64,000 bases of DNA from Fasciolopsis buskii (Eukaryota > Platyhelminthes > Trematoda > Plagiorchiida > Fasciolidae), in contig LUCM01008249.1 in NCBI GenBank assembly GCA_008360955.1, forward strand, positions 85,847 through 149,846, given 5' to 3'. The notes under the pieces are model-generated. The model did no database searches. It was not told the DNA's origin and saw only the letters and a program-made list of their open reading frames with translations. Positions within the stretch are counted from its first letter, which is position 1, and each line of letters starts with the position of its first letter. Made by a program: the position numbers and the translations under genes. This document shows, piece after piece, positions 13,011 through 26,975 of the stretch.

Positions 13011-15937
13011 CAGATAATACCGCTTCTCCACTGTCCTTCTCTCTTTTGGACATCTGATTTTTCCTCCAATGTTGATCGGTGCTACTTGACAGCAACCCAA
13101 AGCCAGAGTACTTTCTTGCTAGCTAAATGGTTGTACAAATTGAACTAAGCTGAATTCACTCCCACTGGTCATATCACATGGCCTTACCTCTACCAAGACA
13201 GACCAGAGCATTCACGCACGGACCTCGCCATTGGTAACTGATCCCACGTTTTTAAGACAAGTAAATACCAAGTCACGGTTAGTGATTACTACCCTGCAGT
13301 CATGATTTTTACTCTTTCATCAACCGATAAGGTAATGACTTCATGTGATCCTGCGCGGATTTGTTGAAACAGGAACTCACACGTACAATCCCTTCTGCCC
13401 AAGCAGGACTTTGGTCTAATTTGCGCTGATGTTGCAATACTCAGTCGAGTTACTTTTTATTCAAATGTGGCCTCGTATTTTTACAGCATGTTACATACAC
13501 TTTGATGCCCCTAAATACTTTGCAATCCGAATGGTGTGGAATGCTGTCTGGCGGACTTCGTAAATGCAAGTATTCTTTCATGCCACCGTACACTTAAGCT
13601 GATGGATGTTAGATGATTCGCCATGGCTGTCGCGGGCGGGTGACGGATGGTCGTTAATTGAGATTCCCGAAGCTCCTCCGGCACGGCATCGTAGCTCGGC
13701 TGGCGGAGAACACGTGGGACAAATGTATCGGTCTCTTCCATGTGTGGATTCTATTCGCAACAAAGCCTGCCAATAGCCTCTTAACAGTGATGAATGTCTC
13801 TAAAGTCAAGCTAACTGGAATCCAGGACAAAACAGATACAGCCAAACTCGGAGGTAATAAGGAACAAAATGCAATACGGGCATTGGGAAAAATAAGAGAG
13901 TCAAGAAGAGATTGTGCAAGATGAGAGGCCAGACACGTCGACCAGACTAACAGCCTAAAAATCTTCCAAGTCTAGAGCCTGCTAGTGATGGCAAAGGTCG
14001 GTTCGGTGCTGTAAAACAAACTGATTTATGAAAGGGTCCGACCGTGGAAAAGAGGCAGATAGGTCGAAACTGGAGTGAGGGTACATGAGTGGGAGAATAA
14101 CCATGAAGAATGGAACTTCGCATGTACGAATCCGATAGAGGTAACGGTACCTTTTCTTCTTGAATCTTTACACCATCCAGTCAATCTCACTAACATAATG
14201 CGTTTTACTTTATTCTACCGAATTGTTCTTGCAAGCAAGCTCACCATTTTACTTTCTCTAACGCAGCGCATATTCTACATAAAATCACCTGATGTCCAAG
14301 TCATTCGAAGCGACTTCTCTGCGGCCAAAATCATCCCATTTTCGAAGGTCATACTTTTGTTTACCAGTATCAGCAAAGCGCAAAAAGAACCCAGAAGAAA
14401 ACAAAACACATAAGTAGGTTAGGCGGATAAGTAACCTCCACGAACCGTGAAATTGACCGCATGGTTTTATGAACTTAGGGTTGAGTCCTGCATGAAGCCA
14501 ATAGCGACTGCGGACTTTCTGTTTGCCACAGGTTTCCCATCTTTTAGTAGCTTTTAATTATCGTTTGTTTTCTTGATATGGCCCTTCCCCAGCCCAACAC
14601 ATGCAACAAACGGGCAGGGAACGTGTGGATTATATGAAACCAGTAACGTGACGTGTTAGTCTAGTTTGAATTTCGTCCATGTTTTCAGTTGTAGCAAAGA
14701 AATTCCAACCTAGATAATATGGACTAGAAACATCCCGAGGCTATTCAACGTTGATCACGAGATATTGAAAGATGGCGAAATTAATGTTTTCTTCTGAGTA
14801 GCACACACGCACAGCAGACTTCTCCGTCAAGTAGAAGGCTTAGACGAAAGTAAGTAAACTTGCAGAAGGCTCCACTTTTCGACGGATGTTCTGTATGCCT
14901 CGTTATAAGTTGCTCTCCGAGCAGGTAGCAGTTAGAAGAAAAGTCAAGTTGGTCAGTTGATCATATGATAACGTCGCTGGCTCGAATCCTCCTTCGTCCG
15001 GTCAACTTCACCACTTGGGAACTTTCCGTTGGCAGTGAACCCTTTTAGGAAAATGAATAATATTGTGGCTGTCTTGATAAAACAAGTGAAAGATAAATGA
15101 CAAAAAAATCTAACTGGCTGGTGTCCGTGCAGTTAAACCAGTGGGCTGAGGTTCATTGTGTATCCCCAATCCGATATTTGGTGACGTTGGATAGTAATAT
15201 GACTCAGTGTCTTAGTTATGGCGTTCTTGTATTTGAAATCTTTTCTCTCTTATGTGGCTCTTCTATTTTTTTTTGCCATGAAGTTGATTTTTGCTCTTTC
15301 TCGCTCCTTTTGTTTTGTGGCATAACAACCAAAACCAGGACAAATTGGCGCAAGGATATTGGTTTTGAAAGAACTGAAATGCCCTTGCTAACAAGCATTT
15401 AAATGTTCGCGATTGACAAGGCTACATTGATGATTGGTCGCAAAGGGGTTTGTACATTCCAAATTCAGGGGGCTGAAGACGCCTTAATCGAAACTGTGTA
15501 TGTTCGCCAAGAATGGCACACAAAATAGCTCGTATTAGAATCATCGGACAAATACGCCTTAATTGAAAGTTTTAAGGCCGCCAAGTTGTTTAGGTTTTGT
15601 TTCTATGAGTCGCGTGTAAAAAGCGTTGCAGATGCATAAAACTGCAGATACCCTACTTCACCCACTCTTGGTTACATCGTGTCTAGCCTGATGAATTTGC
15701 GACCAACAAGCCTTTGTGCGATCAGTAGCCTTTGTGGTTTTAGTTTTAAATGTCCGCAATTTTCACATCTCTTTGTGATCCATCCTTTATATGCTAGAAA
15801 GTTGTAACGAAACCGGTGAATTTGTTAATGTCCACAACTCATGTTTTACTCTGATTCTAGATTGATTTCACTCTATACAAACGATGCGGTAAGAGCTTTG
15901 TCGATTCATTGTTTCACTTGCTGAATCTTCTTCCCAG
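13011..15937. other. Sequence before the first visible exon; no gene found
   Basis: Probably part of the intron upstream of exon 15938, since that exon has a good acceptor and no start codon. I looked for the missing DUF4140 exon (a V-x-V-Y-x-D-R-A-E-V-like strand) here and further upstream and did not find it. Confidence 0.5.
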
Positions 15938-16409
15938 GGTTGAAATTCACTATCCAAAAGAGGCGAACGAATGGGAGGACAAATCAGACGGACCGGTGGA
16001 TAAAAAAGACAGACCATTTCGGTTCCGCTTGAACCGTACACGGAGATGTGCATACATTCAGGACGTTAGCTACCACACGGCCCAACCTGGTGAGAATGAA
16101 CGAGAACTGACAGAACGACAAAACGTTCTTGTGCAGCAAGTGGCCAAAGCAAACCGTAAATATCACATGCTTCAGACCCGATTTCAAAGACTGTCCACGC
16201 AGCAGGAATTATTAGAAAGTTTTGCCAACAGTTTCCTAACTCGTTCTCTTCGAAAACCCGATTGTGGCGAATCTGATGGTGAATTGCTATCAGCGAGACA
16301 TTCGAGAAGCACGGGTCGAGCAAAACGTCTACCGTGGGTCGCAAGATCTCTATCGAGGAAAAAGAAAATGGAGAAGAACAGCAGCATACTAACTTCTGGC
16401 GAAATGAAT
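15938..16409 (+). CDS. Exon 1 of the visible DUF4139 gene: DUF4140 tail and first coiled coil
   Basis: The acceptor is CTTCTTCCCAG ending at 15937 and the donor is GTAGGT at 16410. The exon enters with one base completing a codon and leaves in phase 0. It encodes [19 protein letters not shown], then [12 protein letters not shown], which matches the last strand of DUF4140, then a Gln/Arg-rich helix ([19 protein letters not shown]) likely to form a coiled coil. The last 55 or so residues are Ser/Arg/Lys-rich and look disordered, an insertion within the coiled-coil segment relative to what I know of the family. No in-frame ATG stands upstream of VEIHY after the stop, so this is an internal exon and not the first one. 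Confidence 0.85.
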
Positions 16410-19400
16410 GTAGGTTAAACCGGTTGGGAAAATATTGCTATTTCTTGTTGCTGACACGTGGTAGTTAGTTTTGACACCAATTAAATATACCTATTTCTTG
16501 ACACTTCCGACAGTAACTGGCTAAATGCGAGATAGAGTAAGTGTCTGCGATACAAGAACCATATAGCCCAATAGTATTAAAAAAATCACTTCATAATTTT
16601 ACTACTTATATCATAAATGTCAAACTGGCTATCACGCGTGTTCATTTCTCAAAACTGACATTTTTACAGGGACTCATCATCCAAAATGATTCCTGATTTT
16701 TCAAGTGAGATTCCGGCAGTGAAAGATTCCTTCCCATCAAATATGAACCTAAGTTCTGGCAATAATCAATGTTTAGACTGATAATTTGACATCCAGGTCG
16801 AGGTAACGGGTACTCAACAAACCGACAAAAATAGTGCCGGAAATGTTCAGCATATTTTATTTGAACCATTTTCCCTTTATTATTGGTAGAACATGGTACA
16901 AATTTTTTAGCAAGGGGCCACGGACATCTAAAATCTCCCAAGTGGGGAATTTGACCGATGATGAGAAGGCTCGAACCTGTAACTGATAGGTTAGAGCGTC
17001 ACGAAGTCGTCCGTGTGACTACCATCGGTCAGTTCATCAACGAATGCATTAAAACACTCCCTCCTTTTTCAGCGGTCTGCATGCATTGCACTAGATTTGA
17101 GTTGCGAGCCCAGAACAAATAACCCATAACAGCCAGGCGACCAGATCCACATGTCCACGGCCTACTGAACTTTAATATCACATGATACTACACTCATCCG
17201 TGACTAATTTTTCCGAATGATGACTTCCAAGATTCCCCAGGGATGCTTTGAGTTTTGATGCGGCATGGTGGCCCATTTCCCTCGTGCTCAACGTTCCATA
17301 GACTAACAACATAGGGATTATTTCTCACGAAGTTCGACTTCGAGTTCAAACACGAAAATTACCGATAAAAACGGGTTTCATTGTTGCCTGATTCTATCTC
17401 AACAAATAAAATTATCAAGTTTAATCCACCCCTACCTTAATATGATGACGTCGTACAATTATTGAATCACCACCAAAAGTACAGGGCGAAATTCGCTTTG
17501 TAATTTTCATTTTCTCAAAAATCGTTGCTTAGTTCACGGCAAAAAAGAATGTCAAGGCAGGGTGACTTGAGAACCGCTAATTTGTTTACAACTTTTTGAC
17601 CATTGATCAAGCAAACAGGAGCGAACGGATCAACATTCTACTGGAAATATTTGTTTGTTTCACTTCAGTTTGAGTGGCTCTCAACTGCCAAATATTATTC
17701 ATAATGAAGGAAATCCCATTCTCTCACACCCCATCTCTCTGAGCAACATTTTCGGCTGACCCAATCTAAAGGGCACTTCAGACAAATCGCCTACACAACT
17801 ACTCCGGGTACAGCTGACACTTGAAAACATTGGTAGTAATCAGCCCCATGGAGGTCTAACTAGTCGCCACTGCGCAGTTCCCGGAGGTAAAAAATTGCAG
17901 TGGTCCGGGAATGTCAGTCGTTGGGGATTTTCGGATGGGATGGGTTGAATTGGAAGGCGGAGGCATTAACTGCTTCTCACGTCGGAGGTAAACCAGTCAC
18001 TAAGTGCTTGAATGTGAATCGGTTTGACAATAGCAACATCAACAACGAAAATAACAACAGCGGGAGCCGCAACACACACCTTTTTGCATAACGTGATCGG
18101 ATCAATAACTGCAGGGAGTGGAGTACGACGAGCAAATAGTGTTTTTTTATTTGATGCTTGCTTATTTACTCAATCCGCCCGAACGACTGTTGAGAGCGTA
18201 AGAGTATTTTAAACTCATTCTGATGCAAAGTGAGACTTTTACTCATGAATTTAATTTGTTTCGTAACATAGCTCCTTTTTCAATCTGATGAAGCAGATTG
18301 GAGATGGATTGATCTTGTCGCGTTCCTCCATTTACTTAGCAAAGAGCGTTGGGTTTTGAAGATGATTTATTATCTAAAATTTAGCTCACAACTGAACGCA
18401 CCAATTTGAGCGACAACCCTCATGAGTTGTATTTGAAAATTACTTAGACTGTCAGCTGTAATTTTGTTCATTTTGCACCGACGTGGATCACAGAACAACT
18501 CTCAGATGCCCAGCCAATCAAAGTTTTGACTCTCCACCCATTGATTCTCCCAACTTAACTCAGGTTTCCATGTCACCAACTAATGTTGGCATTTGGCCAT
18601 ATATCAGCATTCGTTGGCACTGCGTACTGGCCTTACAGGAACCGGTTTCCAGATTACCGAAAATGGGGGATTCACGAATGTTAATTACTTAGTGGTTATA
18701 CCTCTCAGCTTCGTTACTGTGCCCTAACTGACTGTTGAAAATGAGCCAACCTCTGAGCTTCATATCTCTCTATATCCATGAAAACCATCAAACTGAATTA
18801 CAAGGAAGAGAAATTGAATAAAGATATCTTTTAAGGCTTCTGGTGCAACCATCCGCGAGTATAGCACCAGAATATCCCATCCATGATTCAAGCACTTGAA
18901 TGCCCCAGATCCTGCTGCATTTAATATCACGTCGTTCTCCTAACGCATGGGACAGAGTTTGAGCTAATTGTGATCAGCATCCTTTTCCGTTGAGTTCGTC
19001 TATGAGTATACACTATTCCCAAAGCGAGAAGCATGTACGCAAATGTCCCCGTCAAACTGGGGGTCACTCTCTGCTTCTGTTGTTGGCACTGATATGCAAT
19101 TTTCGTAAAACATTATCACGAAATCTGCAGGTTGAATTCAACCTGACAGATTAGCTTTCCAGTCGCCCTCGTTCGTATCTCCCTACTCAGTATTTTTGTA
19201 GGTAGATAATATTCATAAAGTCGCCGAACTAGGACAGTTCAACAGATCTTACCCATTATCGTTCATATAATTCAGTCGGATTTTACAGGAAATCAAGTGA
19301 CAATTTTCTTGGCGATACTGGAATGGGGAATCAAATGTTTGCGGGATGAACAAAATAGATTCGTTTGGGAAGTTCGCGTGGTCATCTTTACAGGATAACA

Positions 19401-22400
19401 GATGGACGGTCTTTCTGGGCGAGGTTAGCATCAGCTTGTAATATGTGACCAAACTTTCAACGATGAAGGGCAATCAACAGTAGTGAAAAGATTATTGACG
19501 CCTATTTCCCACAGCACAGGGAGCTTCCCAAATCCAATGAGAATTCAGTAGCTTCAAAGGGATCCAATCTGCTCGATCTTCACCCAACACTCCTTATTTG
19601 ATCCCAGTCGAATGAATGAGGAATCGTTTGAAATAAAAGAGCATACCGATCAGGAACTCAACAATCCTTTACGGCTTAAAATGAATCCTAACAATTGCTT
19701 GGAATGAAATACCGGGAACATTCACTGATCGACTGATAAAGCCTATTAGAAAAGTGTCAGGGTGTTATTTTGTGTAGCACTCGAAAAGCAAGGAACAACC
19801 ATACGAAGCACTGAGTGTATTACTGTTTATGGTGTCTTTTCACTATGATCATAATCACCATATATACAGATATTAAAGGTAAGTGCTATATAGTATACAG
19901 TGGTATATAGCGCGAATATATAACTGTGGCTGTAGTTACTCATAAAAACAAAACATTTCAGGCTAAGTGGCGGTCTTTCACAATTTGGACAGCCCCTGTT
20001 GTTTTCATTGGCTGCGACGTGATCGGGGACTTCAGTATGTCGTGTAAACTAGAAGCGATTTTTAAAATTTGTAGCAATTTGATGATTGATACTGGATCTA
20101 CAATGTTGGTGTGAGGTATCCAACATGGTCCGTTAGGGATGATCTACCGTAGCGCAAACCCCCAAAAAGACGTAATTAAGGTTGGTTTCTCTTAACGATA
20201 ATACTGGCCAGCGCAGATGCAGCCATGCGTAAATCTACCGGCGTTACTAACTCCAGAAGAAAAACGCATTATCTAAACGCTGGGTGTAACACCTTCCTGC
20301 GACTAACAGACACATACCAGAGGTTCCTAAGAATCTATTAACAGTAGGCATAGAAGGTTGTCAATTAGATAATGAGTCTGCCATCAAAAAGGTCCGAGGT
20401 CTGAATCCCGGATCCACCGATCACTTTGGTGGTGGACAGAAAAGCGCTGTTGCCCGGCCCGTTACCACATCTGATCTATTACGAACTTACGTGGTTCTAT
20501 GCCATTTCAAATTTCGGAGTTCCGGTCATCGGTTCCCGCCTTCGCTCCATGTAGGGGGCGCTATTTGCCGATGGCATATTCTCCTTCCACTGCGCTGATG
20601 AATGAAGCATCATAGAAAGTCCTTTCTCCTAAGGCTAGAAAATATCAAACCAAGCTAGCAGTTGCCTCAGGACCAAATGATCGCGTTATCTGCTGTTAAT
20701 ACCCATAAATAGCTGCCTTTGGTGGGAAGCGAATGTTAGTTCTTTCAAACACTCATACTGCTGCGTCATTTTTTGAGGCTAAGAGCCACCCCGGAGTACA
20801 GCAGATACCAAAGGAATACTTTCCCTCCTCTTAAATGGAATTAGATGTCGCAACTGACTGGGGATTTGTCTGTTTGTGTTTTTACGTTCATGCAGTAAAA
20901 TATCATCTTGCTTGCATTCAAGACTGCTATCCGCGATGCTTAACCTATCGGAATGGGATTATAGGAGGTTGGAGTGTAAGTTAATGCCGGAACGCTTAAG
21001 TGAGCACTACATATAGTTCATCCCATGAATGTATTCCACTAGATTTACCTAGAACAATAATAAAACAAAGGACATATGTTTTAAGAAGTAAACCGTCTTT
21101 AGCTTTAAGCTTCCGAATGTAAGGCTAACCGATAGTACCACGATTCAAACTCGCGATTCCCATGTTCAAACACCATTTCCATCCTCCGCTCATTCCTGGT
21201 CAACGGCCCATCATTAGGCCACAACAAAATTTCGCGTCCAATGAAAACGTCTCCAACCGTTCTTAATCAAACCTTTTCCTACTTTCAGTCACACCCACTT
21301 CACTTCACGGGAAGTGAAATGCTACAGCTGACTCACATTGAAGCTGTGCGCAATTTTTTCAGTCTATACAACGCGCAGACCCAACAGTTGGATAAAGACG
21401 CAGCGGAGGTAGGGGAGGAATTGGATCAAACTCGAGGGGAATTGGACATGCTTGGAGAACAACTGCGCCAGTTGAATCGATGTCAAGATGAATTCGTATC
21501 CAAGTATGTTCTTGTTTCTGTTTGCTCCCTTTTATCTGTTCCCGTTACATATTGATTACTCCCTCCGGAATACAAAGAGGTACACGAAAAATGACCGAAA
21601 CAATAACCTAGACCAGGTCGGGACAGGAAATTTCTGATTCCACAGATTGATTTTGCCTTTCTCTGTGTAAACTGCGTGTGACGAGACAATAGAACGGTTA
21701 GGAAATCAGATGAGTACTTTGGCAAATATGGTCTTTATTAAAGATTCTCCCTTGTAATCGAAGATCGTCGACAAGTTTCCTCTTCCTCACCGAATCAGTA
21801 TTTCCAATGTGTAAGTTGTTTCCCTCCTAAGTTGCAACTTACAGCGATCCTCTTACACGCAGGAACACATCGAGAATCCAGACCTTTCAGTGAGCCTGTT
21901 TGTTCATATGTCTTGGTGTGAATATAAAAAGCGATTCATTGATCAAATGGATATCAGTTTTGCTATTTAAGCAAAATTACTAAGGCACTGATCGAAAACC
22001 ATGAAAGAATATATGTTTATTGTTAGCGGTCATGGAATTTCTGCGTCGAGATTGTTCCAAGAAAGTATCCCCATCTACTTGGCATTCCCAACTATATTCA
22101 TCATCCGTTTGACCTAATCAGTCGAATCTTTGGGACAATGAATCCACCATTCTATTGTTAGGAGGCGTAGAAGAATAACAAATTCCAAAGCAGAAAGTAA
22201 TCGATTGGGGGGAGATTCTAACTCGGACGTTCAAACTGCAGCAATTACGTATCTCAGGTATGACAATGACTTATGTATTAATCGATATTCTTGACTAAAT
22301 CTCTTAAAGCTGCTTTAGATACTGCATTTTTGAGACATCTCCATTGTTGATCAGATGACCACCGCCATGATGTTAGAAATGGGCCGTGAAAGGGTTTTGC

Positions 22401-25400
22401 TAATTGAATCGCTGTCCGGTATCAAACTTCGTCGCACTAATATGTGAAACAGACAGAAAGATCTACCAGGGTGTTACTTATATGTGTAGTGGTCAGTCCT
22501 AATAGGCATTTTTCCCTTTCTTAAAGGAACTGTTGTTTAAGCTAATAGAATTTGCGATGTACTCATCTAATTACCCTGGCAAATAATTGGAATTGGATTA
22601 ACATTAAGTATCAAGGGCATGAAAAACGATCGCTATCTCTGGCGGGATGGATCTTCCGATATACTTCAAAGCACGCACTGTTATCTCTAGCAAGAATATC
22701 CAGAGGTGCCGCAACAGTCACTTTCATTCGAAAATAAAAATTAAAAGTTTATGCCGGTTTGCTAAAATCTACGATTAGTGATTTTATTCTCTGTTGGCCT
22801 GTTCGCTGAAGATCGATTTGAGCACGGATATTTTGCCTAGAACAGGCGCTTTTCCGAGTTGCAGGAATCCTATTGACCCTCGGGACTGAATCTCGAAAAT
22901 AACAACTCAGCTGCGATGCCCTTACGTTTGGTGTTGCCAAAGGCAGTTGATTACTGAATACTTTGTGACGCGGACAAAAAGAAGAGAAGACATTAGTTGT
23001 GGTGCCGTTTCGTAAATCGACAATATAATCTATCTCCAATTCACTATCACCTTGCAAGGACAGTGAAGTCGACCAGACACAAAAATTCTCAGCTTGTTAG
23101 ACGAAAAAATCGACTGTAGTGGTTTTATACGATCGATTCTCATTGTTCAGTTAGTCTACCGAAGAACTCAGCCCGTCAACCTTAACTGACTTTCACATGC
23201 GGCTTTCTTAGTCTTCTTATCGGCTAGCGCAACCAATTTGATATCGCCAATCTTGTGTTGACCTGTAACCCGGATAATGAACACGATGAGTCAAAATCCG
23301 CTACTCATACAATGAACATTGCTCGTTTCGCTTTAATTGTTTAGGGGATAATGGTATTGTTTGCTTTTACGAATTAATAGTGCATTAATCTCTTTCTTTT
23401 CTCATAAAACGAAACGTGTAATGGGCAGACAAACCGAGTAGTAATGTTACCTTGTTATACTGTAATGTTTTAGTGGTTTTGAAAATCTGTGTTTGTCCTG
23501 GTTGTGGTCGGTGGTCAGGTTTTGTTCGCTGAGCCTGGCGTTTAGATCACAATGCCCAGGAGAAAACCGCACCACCAAGAATTCGGCCAAAATCTTGGAT
23601 CAGAAATGCCGGCGATACCTTCATCTTCATTGAAGAGGCACACAAAACAATAATGGAATTGGAAGAATTGGAATATGGAAGACTAGCATTTCTGGGTAAG
23701 CTGATAACAGGAAACACCGGTGACACACTGGTGACAATAGCATACCGCAAACAGACAAATACGGAACAAATAATGCGCTTCCCCAACAATCACACAAATA
23801 GCTACCAAATGTCGTACATCTGAGCCTTATTCACCAGAACTCTAGCACACGGTCTAAACGCCAAGATCAGCGATTAGAACTTAATTGAAAACAGCATAGT
23901 ATTATTTGACAACCACTCTCCACCAAAAGAGTTTTGAAAATGACTTGCGACATTTCCTGTCTGTTCACCTTTCCTTTCAATCGAGGCAAAAGTCGAAGTG
24001 CCGTTCTTGGTTGTACGATCCTTTTAATTTTTTGTTCCAGGGAGCTGCACGTCCTGCTTGAATCCAAAGGAAACGAAGCTCCCCAACTGGAACTGTCCTA
24101 TTCAGTTGGTGGTGTCTCTTGGACACCACTCTATGACATTCGGTTGTCTTCGGCTACCGCTACACTTCAAGTAAGTCCGGTGATCCGTCGACGATAAAAA
24201 TCCGGTTGGTATGGGACAAGCCTGGCTAAATCTGGTTGCGACGAAGGCCAATGAATGAGTATCAATGAGCAAACACGCGTTTTATCATCAAACTGGTTGG
24301 ACTGAGATGACTAACGTGAAATCCGTAAACCTCGACATGAGTAGTCTTTCAGTTCTGATGATCTGGGCAAAGAGGATTTGATGCTATTTGTCAGAGTGTT
24401 AATACCAGATGATGAATAATTTAATGAATCACACAACATTCCACTACCTAAAATGACTGGTTATCTAACATCTATAGGTCATGTTCAAAGCCCCGGTCGT
24501 AGTTAGGCTACTTGCAGACAAGTCATCTATCCGCAGGGTTGGATTGTTGTTCACCGGCGCCGTGCGGCCATACAAATATACTTTTTGTCGAAATTCATAC
24601 AAATTTTTGAGGCCTTATTAGACCAGAGTAATGGTTAGGGCGTTCGACTTCCAGTCATTCCTATAGGGGTTTGCGCAGCAGTTCAGGCTCAGTGAATATC
24701 CTCTGCTAAAAATTTCCAGCTAGTCAGATGAAACAAGTGTACCAGGTTTTCATGGTTTTCAGCGTCGATGCCACATGATGAATAATTTTGTGAGGCAATC
24801 ACTGTCAACTAACGGATAACATAGTCGCTCGTTGGCATGGACTTCCTCTTGCGGAAAATGGGTTGTATGTATTGAATACTGTGCACGTTTTCGGTGAGCA
24901 TTTCTAATTAGTAAATCCTGGAGACGAAGTCGGATTTTCGTGTTCGTGCTGCGCGTTCTGCTATCATCGATGACAGTAATGACAATAAAAATAATGGTAG
25001 CTTTTCAGTGTTGCTATCTTAATCGATCCCAAAAGTTCGCTGAAGAAGTCTTTCCGCTTTCAAGCCCTGCTAGTTCGAAATATCGATTGTAGTCATAAAA
25101 CATCTATTCTTAGGCTCATCAATCGAACTATGTAGTATAACTGCCCAATAAGTTTCGAGACCGTGTTCAGAAAACTCGCACTAAATTGAGGAACCACATA
25201 GTAGCATAAAGAGACATCACCACTGGCTCAGCTTGCATGTGACACGCCTGACATGACAACTGACGACAGTGAGAACTGATTGATAGCCGTACATCGGTTT
25301 GGAGGCAGGTTTGTCCTGGTTTTCCAGCTCCCAACGCTAGTCCATCAAGAGTAAGCTGAATCAGTTCTAATGTCCGGTGCTGGAATTAAACTTTCACTTC

Positions 25401-26933
25401 CTCATACTGTGTTTTGTAACGTTTGCTCGACGTAGTTTTGTTAAAGCAAAGGCTGTAAACAACCTCTCAATATCAGGCCTTGTCCTAGATTTTCGGGTTA
25501 GAGATGCATGCACTTGCTTATGCCGGCAGTGAAAACAGATACCCACATACTTTTTGTCCAGTATGTTTTTTGAGAGGGAGCCAAAAATCCAAACGGCGGG
25601 TGCTTCTGACCATTGGATGTAGAATGGAATGTGATAAGTCCACGTGTGATTCATGCGACACGGTGTTTCAAAGCTTACACAATTGTTTGATATCCGTCCG
25701 CAGTGGTCTTGAAACCAAGATACTGAAATATCGAAATCTCAATTGACAATTTTGATAGATTGAGCAACAATTTCAATCGGTAATCATGTTTATTTTTTCT
25801 GTCCCCATAAACGATGACATCATCCTGGAAAGTTGAAGCTCCACTCAAGTAGTGAATCACTGACTGCAGCAGGCTGGAATGCATCTGAGAATATCTGGAG
25901 ATTAAGCTACCAAAAGCCGAATTAAAACAAACCTCACAGAATGGAATTGGTTTTTCATGATTTGGACTCCAGCCGCGGTGAAAGTTGCAAATAGGTATTC
26001 GAGAAATACCCGACGCCGGTTGTGGGTTTTATTAAGTTCTTTGGTTCCATTGTGGCCGGTGCACAATTTAGCATCCGTTGACTGGGCTCCAACCGATAGT
26101 CATCGAAAACGCGACGTCTTTGGCTAAAGTCTTTTAATGCCACAACCATTAAAGTAACCCTCACTTTCATCACACGTTTCCGCTATCCATGTAGCTACAT
26201 CCGTCGCTTTAAAACGCAAAATTAGCTTTGGATTCGGTCCGTGTGAATTTCCGGATGAACGAGACGAAACCTTTTGGATATAAACAATAGAATGCTCTGC
26301 AGTGACTTGGAAAACGTCGTCATATTGTTTCTTCTGGATGTCCAGATAGCTTACATTAGCATTCAGTCAATCGCTCACCTGAATTAGTAACTGAGGCCTT
26401 TAGTTTTAATTCGGCTCTTACGATTGCAGCGTGAGTTCACAAAGTTTTCATGTTCAAACCCCGTGACAAGGAGTGGAGTTCAGTGCGTGCAATCTCTTAG
26501 AAATTGACTGGAACAACGTTCTTAAACAGTAGAGTCTTCAGTTTGTTTAATTAGACCGATGCCGGAGTCTTGTGGAAAGTCCCCGTTTTCATGAGTAAAC
26601 GGCCGTTCGCCAACAGTCATGAAAAATAACTTCGGATTCTCTTTTCGTCTTTTCAAATAGGATATCCATAATCCGAAACACTCAGTCCCGTCTTTGGCCT
26701 CGTAGGTGCCGATATGTAGGTTCAGGTGCTCGATAATGAGTGGTACTGTTAAATGACGCAAAGTGTACTGGTGATGGAAACCGAAATAGCAATGCAGACT
26801 ATGATGGATAACAATAGTACATTCATATGAATTATCAAGGCATTTTAGAAAGGTTCCGATCTTCAGCTACGGAGCTGATGACAGCAAGAAGTCAGTAGCG
26901 ACTAGAAATCACGTGGAAGTATATTCACGTGAC

Positions 26934-26975
<42 letters not shown>

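Noticed and set aside
15097..15402. Frame with WAEVHC considered as the missing DUF4140 exon
   Set aside because: The resemblance is limited to three residues and there is no matching donor in the required phase.
16953..17030. Possible tRNA gene on the minus strand
   Set aside because: The acceptor stem pairs perfectly, but the T-arm and anticodon arm do not, and a SINE body follows.
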